DNA of 16,107 nucleotides from CBFDCQ01 sp965603355 (lineage in GTDB: Bacteria; Hydrogenedentota; CAZGCA01; CBFDCQ01): positions 1 to 16,107 of the forward strand of contig CBFDCQ010000072.1 in NCBI GenBank assembly GCA_965603355.1, in the 5' to 3' direction. The translations under genes and the position numbers were made by a program. Under the pieces are notes generated by a model that saw nothing but the letters and a program-made list of their open reading frames with translations, ran no database searches and was not told where the DNA came from. Shown piece after piece: positions 7,157-13,447 of the stretch. Numbering within the stretch: the stretch's first letter is position 1; each line of letters begins with the position of its first letter.

Positions 7157-7292
7157 GAAGGCTCTGCTGACTCGCCGTTGCGAGTTGGCCGGGTCCCTTG
7201 CGGAAGGTGTGTTTTGGCGGATGGACTGACGCAGCGCCGCCTGCTGCTTCTCGGACAGACCTGTGGGCAAGCTGCTGAACGCTGTATTGTTT

Positions 7293-7330
7293 AGCCCGCC
7301 TTGCCTGCCTGCCGCAGGCACGGGCGGGCT
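7293..7330. repeat. 38-nt nested stem-loop
   Basis: Outer arms AGCCCGCC (7293-7300) and GGCGGGCT (7323-7330) enclose inner arms TGCCTGC (7302-7308) and GCAGGCA (7314-7320), giving a nearly continuous 15-bp stem with one small internal mismatch. There is no T-run on either side, so a terminator role is not supported. Confidence 0.75.
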
Positions 7331-7337
7331 CCTCTTT

Positions 7338-7360
7338 GCACCCCGCTTGAGCGGGGGTGC
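7338..7360. repeat. Inverted repeat GCACCCCGCT/AGCGGGGGTGC
   Basis: The arms pair with a single extra G on the right side and a TG loop. It lies 8 nt beyond the 38-nt stem-loop. Confidence 0.65.
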
Positions 7361-7388
7361 ATGGGGCTGTGGGATATCGAGACAGCGC

Positions 7389-7474
7389 GCTTTAGCGTGG
7401 CTTCCCGTAACGCTTCAGCAATAGTGGCGGGTTTCGAACTCGCTAAAGCCGGTTCGAGAAGCGACGCTGAAGCG
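7389..7474. repeat. Interleaved inverted repeats of a GCT(T/A)..AGCG motif
   Basis: GCTTTAGCG (7389-7397) is complementary to CGCTAAAGC (7441-7449). CGCTTCAGC (7411-7419) is complementary to GCTGAAGCG (7466-7474). The two pairs cross rather than nest. Confidence 0.6.
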
Positions 7475-7501
7475 CCCTATGCCTGATTGTGCTTCCCTTT
7501 T

Positions 7502-7548
7502 CACCCTGGCTGAAGCCGGGTGCAAAGAATGGCCCGCTGGAAGCGGGC
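7502..7548. repeat. Two short inverted repeats
   Basis: CACCC-T-GGCT-GA-AGCC-GGGTG (7502-7522, one bulged T) is followed by GCCCGCT-GGA-AGCGGGC (7532-7548, perfect 7-bp arms). Confidence 0.65.
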
Positions 7549-7639
7549 TATGGGAAGCCGAGTGTTGCAGAAACCGCGACAGAAGCGGGCTGCGGGAGAG
7601 TGCGTGTCGGGGCGCGTGTTGAGCGTGGATTAGACGTAA

Positions 7640-7666
7640 GGCAGACAAGAATGTCTGCCCCACCAT
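7640..7666. repeat. Palindrome family B, copy 2
   Basis: An exact 27-nt copy of 7130-7156. Here it lies before family A copy 2 with an 17-nt gap, the reverse of the order in the first cluster. Confidence 0.85.
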
Positions 7667-7683
7667 CTCAGGAAGCGTCGGCT

Positions 7684-7710
7684 GCGGGCGGGTCTTAGAC
7701 CCGCCCCTAC
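7684..7710. repeat. Palindrome family A, copy 2
   Basis: An exact 27-nt copy of 7101-7127, with its 21-bp palindrome at 7686-7706. It ends 7 nt from the stop codon of the ABC permease gene, so the hairpin would form at the 3' end of that operon's mRNA. No T-run follows it in the direction of transcription. Confidence 0.85.
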
Positions 7711-7717
7711 TGGGAGG

Positions 7718-8506
7718 CTATTCGTTGAGATCGCGTCGGCAGAATATTATCAGACCGGCCGTGAACAGCACGACCCAGGAGACAGCGGGCACGAGTATGA
7801 TTTTCCACGCTTCCGGAAACCATTCGTAGGCGAGACCCTGTGTGACTTCCTGGAATATCGACCAGGATGTGCCGATGTGTGTCGTGAACACGTAGGGCGC
7901 TACACCCAGAATATGCTTGAGCGCTTCGACGAGGACAAGCGTTCCGACCACCACGCCGGTGGCATGGCTGCCTCGTTTTGTGAACGACGAAAGGAGGACG
8001 CCAAACGGAACGATTGCGCTCAGGGGTATCCACCCGAGGAAGAAGGCCGCAGCCAGGTTCTTGAGCACTTCCCCTTTGCCGTATATGAGACCCGCCGAGT
8101 CGGTTATGGCGCCGAATTCGTAACGCAATGCGCCCAGCACAAAGGCGACGACCAGCGTTATGATATACAGGACAGTGACGTACAGCAGGCCCATCAGCAT
8201 TTTTGCCAGAAAGAACTCCCATCTCCAGATAGGTGAGGAAAGGACCACCCGTGCCGTGCCGGTACCGGTCTCCTCAGCCACGAGTAGCGCGGCGAATATC
8301 GCTATGAAGATCAAGCCGACATCGACAAAAGCCCCCTGCAATGTGAAACCGATGAACCCCCATCCGTTGAGGGTCCCGCCGATTGTCAGGTTCCGGGTGA
8401 ATATGAAGCTGAGGATGCACACGAGGCACACGGCAACAATACCCAGATACGCGATCTTGCTGCGCAACGATTTCACGATCTCGTTGCCCAAAACGGGTAG
8501 TATCAT
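7718..8506 (-). CDS. ABC-2 type transporter permease
   Basis: A 262-residue integral membrane protein of the ABC-2/NosY-like permease group, with about six hydrophobic segments. The motif LVAEETGTGTARVVLSSPIWRWEFFLAKM after the second segment is typical of the cytoplasmic coupling loop in these permeases. The start is placed at ATG 8506, not at a longer in-frame start at 8623, because TGAGG five nt upstream is a good ribosome site and the upstream extension would lie inside the ATPase gene. The ATPase stop codon TGA forms part of that ribosome site, so the two genes are tightly coupled. It is the last gene of the VCBS-VCBS-ABC operon. The substrate is unknown. With secreted partners in the operon, export or envelope assembly is more likely than nutrient uptake. 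Confidence 0.88.
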   Translation of the reverse strand: MILPVLGNEIVKSLRSKIAYLGIVAVCLVCILSFIFTRNLTIGGTLNGWGFIGFTLQGAFVDVGLIFIAIFAALLVAEETGTGTARVVLSSPIWRWEFFLAKMLMGLLYVTVLYIITLVVAFVLGALRYEFGAITDSAGLIYGKGEVLKNLAAAFFLGWIPLSAIVPFGVLLSSFTKRGSHATGVVVGTLVLVEALKHILGVAPYVFTTHIGTSWSIFQEVTQGLAYEWFPEAWKIILVPAVSWVVLFTAGLIIFCRRDLNE

Positions 8507-8511
8507 GTTCC

Positions 8512-9438
8512 TCAACTGTTCTGTTCTCCGGTTATAGAGAGGAAAAACTCCTTCAAGGTTTTCTGTTTCGGGACAAGCGCCGAGACCTTGTAGCCGCTGC
8601 TCAAGAGGCAGCCGTTCAGCCAACTCGCATCCCGGTCGGCAAGCGTGATCTCGAGCGTATCGTCCGATACGGTCTCCACCCGCTGGATGCCCTCCTGCGT
8701 CTCGAGGTCGCCGCAGTCGGGCACACGACCGCTGAATGTAACGCGCAGCACGTTTTCGTGTGGAGCGAGGATATCGCTGACTTGACCCGAGGCAACGGCG
8801 CGTCCCTGATTGATGACGATAACCCTGTCGCAGTACTCTTCCACTTCATACAGCAGGTGGCTCGACAGGAACACCGCCAGCCCTTCGTTGTGGACGCGTT
8901 CCCTCAGCAGCGTGAGTATCTCTCTGGTCGCTTCCGGGTCCATGCCGCTTGTCGGTTCGTCAAGAAGCAGTAACTTCGGATTGCCGAGCATTGTAGTGGC
9001 AACTCCGAGCCGCTGCTTCATGCCGTGCGAATAGGTGGCCACCCTGTCATGTCGCCGGCCATAAAGGCCCACGCATTTGAGGATTTCGTCGATCTGAGTG
9101 ACGGAGAAGCTGCCGCGCAGCCGTCCGAACAGTGTCAGATTTCGGCGTCCGGAAAGATAGTCGTAGAACGCGGGTATCTCGACCATAGCAGAGGCATGCC
9201 GCATCGCGTCCTTGAACCGCCGCCTGACGTTATGGCCGAACACTTCCATCGTGCCGGCCGAGGGGTGCACCAGGCCGGCGATCATGTAGAAGGTCGTACT
9301 CTTGCCGGCGCCGTTTGGCCCCAGGAAACCAACCATTTCGCCGGGATGCACCTCCAGCGAGAGGTGGTCGACCGCACGGATCCTGCCAAACGACTTGCAC
9401 AGATCATCCAGACGAAGCGCTATAGTGGGTTGATTCAA
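8512..9438 (-). CDS. ABC transporter ATP-binding protein (NatA/BcrA-like)
   Basis: A 308-residue ATPase. The Walker A motif GPNGAGKST is at 40-48, the signature SHGMKQRLG at 137-145, Walker B LLLLDEPTSGMDP at 156-168, and the H-loop SSH at 192-194. The Q-loop position reads VEIPAFYDYLSG with Glu in place of Gln, a variation common in the BcrA/NatA export-type group. About 90 residues follow the nucleotide-binding domain, as in other members that carry a C-terminal regulatory extension. The ATG overlaps the stop of the upstream VCBS gene (ATGA), and the permease begins 5 nt after its stop, so all are translationally coupled. It powers the permease encoded next to it. Confidence 0.95.
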   Translation of the reverse strand: MNQPTIALRLDDLCKSFGRIRAVDHLSLEVHPGEMVGFLGPNGAGKSTTFYMIAGLVHPSAGTMEVFGHNVRRRFKDAMRHASAMVEIPAFYDYLSGRRNLTLFGRLRGSFSVTQIDEILKCVGLYGRRHDRVATYSHGMKQRLGVATTMLGNPKLLLLDEPTSGMDPEATREILTLLRERVHNEGLAVFLSSHLLYEVEEYCDRVIVINQGRAVASGQVSDILAPHENVLRVTFSGRVPDCGDLETQEGIQRVETVSDDTLEITLADRDASWLNGCLLSSGYKVSALVPKQKTLKEFFLSITGEQNS

Positions 9439-10925
9439 CGGGCGGCACCTCCTCCGGCGGATCCTTCAGACAGGAAAAGCGTTATCGTCTGCTCTTCATC
9501 TTCTGGACCAAAATCTGTCGCGCTGTCTATCATGATATCGGATAAGTTGTCCCCGTTGTAATCGTGGACGACCGGCGAGCCTCTCGCCGGCACTCTGAAC
9601 CGCAGTGCGGGCGTACGGCTGAAAAGCTCGTCCCCTTCCGAGCTGAGATATATCTCGAGCTGCACTGATTTGCGCCGTATCATTATATCCGGTCGACCGT
9701 CACCGTTGAAGTCTCCCCTGAGATTTATCATACTCTGCATTTGCCGCATAAAAGGCAGGATGGCGGTGATATCCTTTCTGTAATCTGCCCGTTTGGAGTA
9801 CCCTTTTTCCGGATCGAAGAACCGTACGGCGAATCGCCAGTCTATTCCCTCGTCCACCAGCAATTCCATCACGCTGCTGAACGACCGTGGCAGCTTCTTT
9901 AGCTCCAGTAGCACGATATCCAGGTAACCGTCGTTGTCGATGTCGGCGAACGCGGACGGAGGATTCCTCTCCATGCCCCAATTAGCCGGCAGTCCCCGAC
10001 ATCGGAGCACCTGATCGGGCTTCTCGGGCAGCGAACCATCCGCTCTCCTAATAAATGTCATTAAAGTCGTTTTCGGATCAATGGCCCAGGGAAAATGCCC
10101 GAAGGCCACGTCATTTTTGCCATCGCCATTGATGTCCACCGCCTCTATAAAGTGCGCGTGGCCGCGTTTCTCCTTTATCTTCTCGATTAGCTGCTTGATG
10201 TATGGGTGGTCTTCCGGGTCACTGCCGGTCTTCTCCTTCTCAGGCTTGGAATGAGCGCTTCTGGTGACGGTAAGGAACCATAATTCCTCGCCCCCGACGC
10301 TTAATCCCCCCCAGTCGCCGCCCCGCATGCGCGTCTTGTGGTACTTCAGATCCGTCCGTTCGCCGGGTTGATACCGGCCCTTATCGTCCGGCACATATTT
10401 GACCATATGATCGGAGAATATCACGGGTATACGATCTTCCGGTATACGATCTTCCAGTCTGACTTTGCCAGCCGCGCCGTCATCTCCGACAAAGGTAGCC
10501 TGTTCGACGTTCTTCCCTGCAAACGCCTGTTCAGCTTCAATGAGGGTCTTCGCCTCGGTCGCGAAGACACTGTCTTTCTGAGAATAGTAGGACACACCGT
10601 TCCCGGTTGAGATAACGATCTCCTTGCCCGGATCCGCGCTGACATCAGCCACGGCCCACCAGACGGTCCCCTTTGGGAGCTTGAACTCTTGGTCCGGAAT
10701 TGGAGGAAAGCCCGACTGAGTCTGACGGAATATGAACACTTGCCCTGACGGCGAGAAGGCCAGGAGGTCTGTCGTACCGTCCCCGTCAAGATCTCGGAAA
10801 ACGTGGGTGAGGAACCGAACGTCGGGGAGCTGGATGACGTGTCGCTTGAATGACGGGATCTCCGCTGCGTATGCGGTACCGGCCAGCATTGACAGGACAA
10901 TAAGCACTTTAGCATAGCGCTTCAT
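9435..10925 (-). CDS. Secreted FG-GAP/VCBS repeat protein, second of the pair
   Basis: A 496-residue exported protein. The signal peptide is residues 1-20 (MKRYAKVLIVLSMLAGTAYA, cleavage before AE). Calcium-binding type DxDxDGxxD repeats follow: DLDGDGTTD (45-53), a degenerate DVSADPGKE (94-102), DINGDGKND (264), DIDNDGYLD (328), DFNGDGRPD (405) and DYNGDNLSD (455). This is the FG-GAP/VCBS propeller family, normally extracytoplasmic. Its C-terminal half aligns well with the upstream gene (the shared pattern FNGDGR.D...F.R...V.HD.NGD..SD), so the two are tandem paralogues. A five-residue duplication, EDRIPEDRIP, is at 158-167. The ATG lies 3 nt after the previous stop (AAGGTAACTT ribosome site) and the stop overlaps the ATPase ATG. 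The ligand is unknown. Confidence 0.88.
   Translation of the reverse strand: MKRYAKVLIVLSMLAGTAYAAEIPSFKRHVIQLPDVRFLTHVFRDLDGDGTTDLLAFSPSGQVFIFRQTQSGFPPIPDQEFKLPKGTVWWAVADVSADPGKEIVISTGNGVSYYSQKDSVFATEAKTLIEAEQAFAGKNVEQATFVGDDGAAGKVRLEDRIPEDRIPVIFSDHMVKYVPDDKGRYQPGERTDLKYHKTRMRGGDWGGLSVGGEELWFLTVTRSAHSKPEKEKTGSDPEDHPYIKQLIEKIKEKRGHAHFIEAVDINGDGKNDVAFGHFPWAIDPKTTLMTFIRRADGSLPEKPDQVLRCRGLPANWGMERNPPSAFADIDNDGYLDIVLLELKKLPRSFSSVMELLVDEGIDWRFAVRFFDPEKGYSKRADYRKDITAILPFMRQMQSMINLRGDFNGDGRPDIMIRRKSVQLEIYLSSEGDELFSRTPALRFRVPARGSPVVHDYNGDNLSDIMIDSATDFGPEDEEQTITLFLSEGSAGGGAAR
10426..10455 (-). repeat. Exact 15-nt tandem duplication inside the VCBS gene
   Basis: The unit GGTATACGATCTTCC (plus strand) occurs twice without a gap and encodes EDRIP twice. 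It keeps the frame and lies in the long insert between the second and third repeat motifs. Confidence 0.9.
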
Positions 10926-10928
10926 AAG

Positions 10929-12437
10929 TTACCTTCGTCGGCTGATATGCACAGCTAGCGACTCACGGTCCTCTGGACCGACGATCAGGTCGCTGATCCC
11001 GTCTCCGTTGAGGTCGTGAGCGACAAGCCGGTTCACCGTCTTGACGTCGAAGAAGAGGTCCGCGCGGCGGCTGAAACCTTCCTCCCTGGAACGGAAAAAG
11101 TACACGCTAGCCTCTCTGTCGCGGTCCTTAACAAGCAGGTCGCGGCGTCCGTCACCGTTGAAATCCCCGTCCAGGCTCATCAACGTCGAAAACTCACGCC
11201 CGTATGAGAAGTCCAGCATGATTAGGCCGCCCAAGTTCCTGTCATTGAGGCTTAGCTTCAGCGGCATCTGAAAGTCGGGTTTCTCGGCAAAACCTCCAGA
11301 ATCGTAAAAGTGGAAACGCAGCGTAAGATCTATCCTCTTCGCGAGCAGTGACTCGTGCACCTCCTCGCGGCCGCGCCACCGGCTGTAACCAAGAGCCAGA
11401 TCCATATGGCCGTCACCGTCAATGTCCACGACCGGTATTGAAGACAGCCAGTCGTTCTTCCGGAAGAGGTACTGCGGGTCATCGGGTATGTTGCCGTCCG
11501 CGTCCGACAGGAACAGGCGCACGATCACTTTCCCGGAGTAGGTTCCCGGTATGAACCAGTCCTCCCTGAGCCACTTGTTCCTGATGAGGTCTACCTGGCC
11601 GTCGGCGTTGATATCCTGCAAGCAGGTCCATGCTGGCCAGCGCAGTTCAGTCTTAAGAGACCTGGAAGCCCTTCTCGGGAAAGCACCCTCTTCTGTCTGC
11701 TCATATATGCTAATCGTGCCTTTCTCTTCGCCGAGGTCGGAACGCCTGATTACGAGATCGGGCCTGCCGTCGCTGTTCGTGTCGCCGATATTCATATTGA
11801 GACTCCATATCTCATAATACGTAGGTCCATGGACAACGTATTTGAGCGCGTCCTCGAGCGAATATGCATAACGCCACCCGTCGTCATTTGAATACTCCCA
11901 GATCTCCACCGTGTCACGTGTCGGAATGATGATTAGAGGCCGGGCTTTCGCCGTTCGCACGGATAGTGGGAAGAAGATGAGCCGCCGGTCGGTTTCTTTT
12001 TCAGCTTTCTCCTCAGGGACTATTGTCTTGCGGGCAATCAGCTCCTTCATTGTCGGCGGCGTGACCTTGTCGACGCAAGTAAGGGCCGAAACGCCGCTGT
12101 GTGTCATCACGAGGATGTGTTTTCCGCGTCGGTTTGGCCGCTCGCCGGGCCACAAGACCGTGGGCGTGTCGGCAAACGAATACGCGATCTGAGGATCTTC
12201 GGAAAAACCGCCCCGGGCGTCTTGAAAGAAGAAAGAGAGGCTCTTCCTGTCGGGGTCGAGCAGTACGATATCTTCGAGACCGTCCCCGTCAAAATCGAAT
12301 GTCTCGATTTCCGACCATTTCGTTTTCAGCTCGGACGAGGTGAATGTCGCCCGTGAACCGGCCGCTTCCAGGGATGGTCCGCTTGTCGCCGTCAGAGCGG
12401 TGGCAATAATGAACAGGCGTATCCTTGACAGTTTCAA
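10929..12437 (-). CDS. Secreted FG-GAP/VCBS repeat protein, first gene of the operon
   Basis: A 502-residue exported protein with six DxDxDGxxD-type motifs: DFDGDGLED (48), DTNSDGRPD (219), DINADGQVD (275), DIDGDGHMD (338), DFNGDGRRD (425) and DLNGDGISD (475). These belong to the FG-GAP/VCBS propeller class. The start is TTG at 12437: GAGG lies 8 nt upstream, and the protein then begins with a proper signal peptide (KLSRIRLFIIATALTATS, cleavage near EAAG). The longer open frame reaching 12536 is not used, since its first codon is the TTG of the -35 box and it lies upstream of the predicted transcript start. It is paralogous to the next gene and shares its architecture, including a large insert between motifs one and two. 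Likely role: envelope-located recognition or scaffolding for the ABC system. Confidence 0.85.
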   Translation of the reverse strand: MKLSRIRLFIIATALTATSGPSLEAAGSRATFTSSELKTKWSEIETFDFDGDGLEDIVLLDPDRKSLSFFFQDARGGFSEDPQIAYSFADTPTVLWPGERPNRRGKHILVMTHSGVSALTCVDKVTPPTMKELIARKTIVPEEKAEKETDRRLIFFPLSVRTAKARPLIIIPTRDTVEIWEYSNDDGWRYAYSLEDALKYVVHGPTYYEIWSLNMNIGDTNSDGRPDLVIRRSDLGEEKGTISIYEQTEEGAFPRRASRSLKTELRWPAWTCLQDINADGQVDLIRNKWLREDWFIPGTYSGKVIVRLFLSDADGNIPDDPQYLFRKNDWLSSIPVVDIDGDGHMDLALGYSRWRGREEVHESLLAKRIDLTLRFHFYDSGGFAEKPDFQMPLKLSLNDRNLGGLIMLDFSYGREFSTLMSLDGDFNGDGRRDLLVKDRDREASVYFFRSREEGFSRRADLFFDVKTVNRLVAHDLNGDGISDLIVGPEDRESLAVHISRRR

Positions 12438-12507
12438 GAAAGGAACCTCGCTCCCGTTCGGGTGCTGGCGGCCACCTTCCCTCAGCGCGCCGCTTCGTGC
12501 GACACCT

Positions 12508-12536
12508 AGGTTACCCGGTCGGGAAATGGATGTCAA
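12508..12536 (-). promoter_or_regulatory. sigma70-type promoter of the VCBS-ABC operon
   Basis: On the minus strand TTGACA (12536-12531) is followed after 17 nt by TAACCT (12513-12508). The start near 12501 gives a leader of about 64 nt before the TTG start codon at 12437. Confidence 0.65.
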
Positions 12537-12574
12537 CGCCCGCCGACCGATCGAGCGAGCCGTTTACGCTAAGT

Positions 12575-12599
12575 CACGGTGGACCGTGGCCAATTGGCC
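12575..12599. promoter_or_regulatory. Two adjacent palindromes between divergent promoters
   Basis: CACGGT-GG-ACCGTG (12575-12588) and GGCCAATTGGCC (12588-12599) share one base and are both perfect. They lie 38 nt upstream of the -35 box of the minus-strand operon and 16 nt upstream of the -35 box of the tRNA promoter. This is a plausible operator region; no regulator is identified. Confidence 0.45.
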
Positions 12600-12615
12600 T
12601 CAGTGCCCCGTTTTC

Positions 12616-12645
12616 TTGACATGGAAACGCCGGTTCATGTATACT
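12616..12645 (+). promoter_or_regulatory. sigma70-type promoter of the tRNA pair
   Basis: TTGACA (12616-12621), an 18-nt spacer and TATACT (12640-12645). The start near 12652 lies 9 nt ahead of the tRNA-Gln. Confidence 0.75.
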
Positions 12646-12660
12646 ATGGCTCCGATACGG

Positions 12661-12734
12661 TGCGGGATGGTGTAAAGGCAACACACGCGGCTCTGGACCG
12701 TGGTATCAAGGTTCGAATCCTTGTCCCGCAGCCA
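12661..12734 (+). tRNA. tRNA-Gln(CTG)
   Basis: The acceptor arms TGCGGGA and TCCCGCA pair fully. The D arm is GTGT-AAAGGCA-ACAC. The anticodon stem CGCGG/CCGTG holds the loop CTCTGGA with anticodon CTG, which reads CAG. The T arm is CAAGG-TTCGAAT-CCTTG. The discriminator is G and CCA is encoded. The U1-A72 end is typical of tRNA-Gln. Confidence 0.95.
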
Positions 12735-12752
12735 AGTTCTGCCTTCTCGGAT

Positions 12753-12828
12753 GGCCCCTTCGTCTAGTGGCCTAGGACGGGTGGTTCTCAGCCATCAAAC
12801 AGGGGTTCGATTCCCCTAGGGGCTACCA
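12753..12828 (+). tRNA. tRNA-Glu(CTC)
   Basis: The acceptor GGCCCCT pairs with AGGGGCT with a G-U first pair. The D arm GTCTAGTGGCCTAGGAC is typical of tRNA-Glu. The anticodon stem GGTGG/CCATC holds the loop TTCTCAG with anticodon CTC, which reads GAG. The T arm is AGGGG-TTCGATT-CCCCT. The discriminator is A and CCA is encoded. It lies 18 nt after tRNA-Gln and shares its promoter. Confidence 0.95.
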
Positions 12829-12934
12829 TAAGGTCAGCGTTTGTTGCTAGCAGGCGTTCGATAGGCATACTTCAACTTCGCGGAGGCAGGTACCGGGTGA
12901 CGCCACCGTTTGGCAGGTAGCGCGGGCGCGCGGA

Positions 12935-13375
12935 TCAGGACTTGTCCAGTTTACGCTTCATCGTTTCGTGAACGGTCTCGTCCACGATCGGGTCGTCACC
13001 GTCATCGGCGGACGATGCCTTTTCTTTGCCTCCCGCCTTGGCGCAGGACTGAGTGATCGTTTTTGACATCTCTCCCGCGCAACGCTCGCAAAGACGTGTG
13101 GCGAGACTGATCGCGGGCGCCCCACATTTCCCGCACGTAACCCCCTCCGTGTTGACGTTCGAGGCTATCCTCTTATCCTTGATCAGCCGCACTATCGTTT
13201 TCTCGCTGACGCCTGTTCTTTTCGCGAGCTCGTCGATTGTCTGGTGCGGTCGTTCACGAAGCGCCTCGTTCACCGCTTTGAAATCCTGCTCATCCTGCTC
13301 AACGCACGTTGGACAAAGCGGTCCACTTATTCTGGTGAAGATCCCGTTGCATTTCTGACAGTTCTCAAGAGCCAT
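12935..13375 (-). CDS. YvyF-like double zinc-ribbon/HTH protein
   Basis: A 146-residue protein. The first zinc ribbon has C6, C9, C21 and C24 (CQKC...CPTC). A winged-helix-like segment lies at 46-70 (TIDELAKRTGVSEKTIVRLIKDKRI). A second zinc ribbon has C81, C84, C96 and C99. A charged tail ends the protein. The first two parts match the YvyF family (the flagellar-operon protein family of TIGR03826), but no flagellar genes are in view, so a general regulatory role is equally possible. The start is ATG 13375, preceded by GGAGGGACGGGG, rather than an upstream in-frame start at 13432; family members begin with the same M-x-L-x-N-C pattern. The second zinc ribbon is an addition to the usual short YvyF. 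It is likely co-transcribed with the membrane-protein gene upstream, with a gap of 72 nt. Confidence 0.78.
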   Translation of the reverse strand: MALENCQKCNGIFTRISGPLCPTCVEQDEQDFKAVNEALRERPHQTIDELAKRTGVSEKTIVRLIKDKRIASNVNTEGVTCGKCGAPAISLATRLCERCAGEMSKTITQSCAKAGGKEKASSADDGDDPIVDETVHETMKRKLDKS

Positions 13376-13447
13376 TGTCCCCGTCCCTCCAGTCGGTTCG
13401 CTTCTGCCAGGATCAGTCCCCAATTCGCCCACACGCCATATCGAGTT

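Larger units (their letters stand above)
6795..7717. other. Gene-free region packed with palindromic repeats
   Basis: About 920 nt without a credible gene. Open frames here have poor composition, and their translations run through the palindromes. The region is a patchwork of short inverted repeats separated by unrelated DNA; the clearest are listed individually. It lies between the convergently placed end of the ABC permease gene and the promoter of the DUF2089 gene. Confidence 0.75.

Noticed and set aside
6830..7670. Several open frames of 60-100 codons on both strands in the intergenic region
   Set aside because: Their translations run through the palindromes and give known spurious peptides (SRAGGNP, VGQTFLSA). 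They lack ribosome sites and coding-like composition.
7101..7710. Possible CRISPR-like array from the repeated 27-mers
   Set aside because: There are only two copies of each of two different units, with irregular spacing and no regular spacers or cas genes.
7684..7710. Rho-independent terminator of the ABC operon
   Set aside because: The stem is strong and correctly placed after the permease stop, but no T-run follows, and the same unit occurs elsewhere away from a gene end.
8507..8623. 39-residue N-terminal extension of the ABC permease
   Set aside because: It lies wholly inside the ATPase gene in another frame, and the ATG at 8506 has a proper TGAGG ribosome site.
12438..12536. Longer N-terminus of the first VCBS protein
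   Set aside because: Its first codon is the TTG of the -35 box and it precedes the predicted transcript start. The TTG at 12437 has a ribosome site and begins a clean signal peptide.
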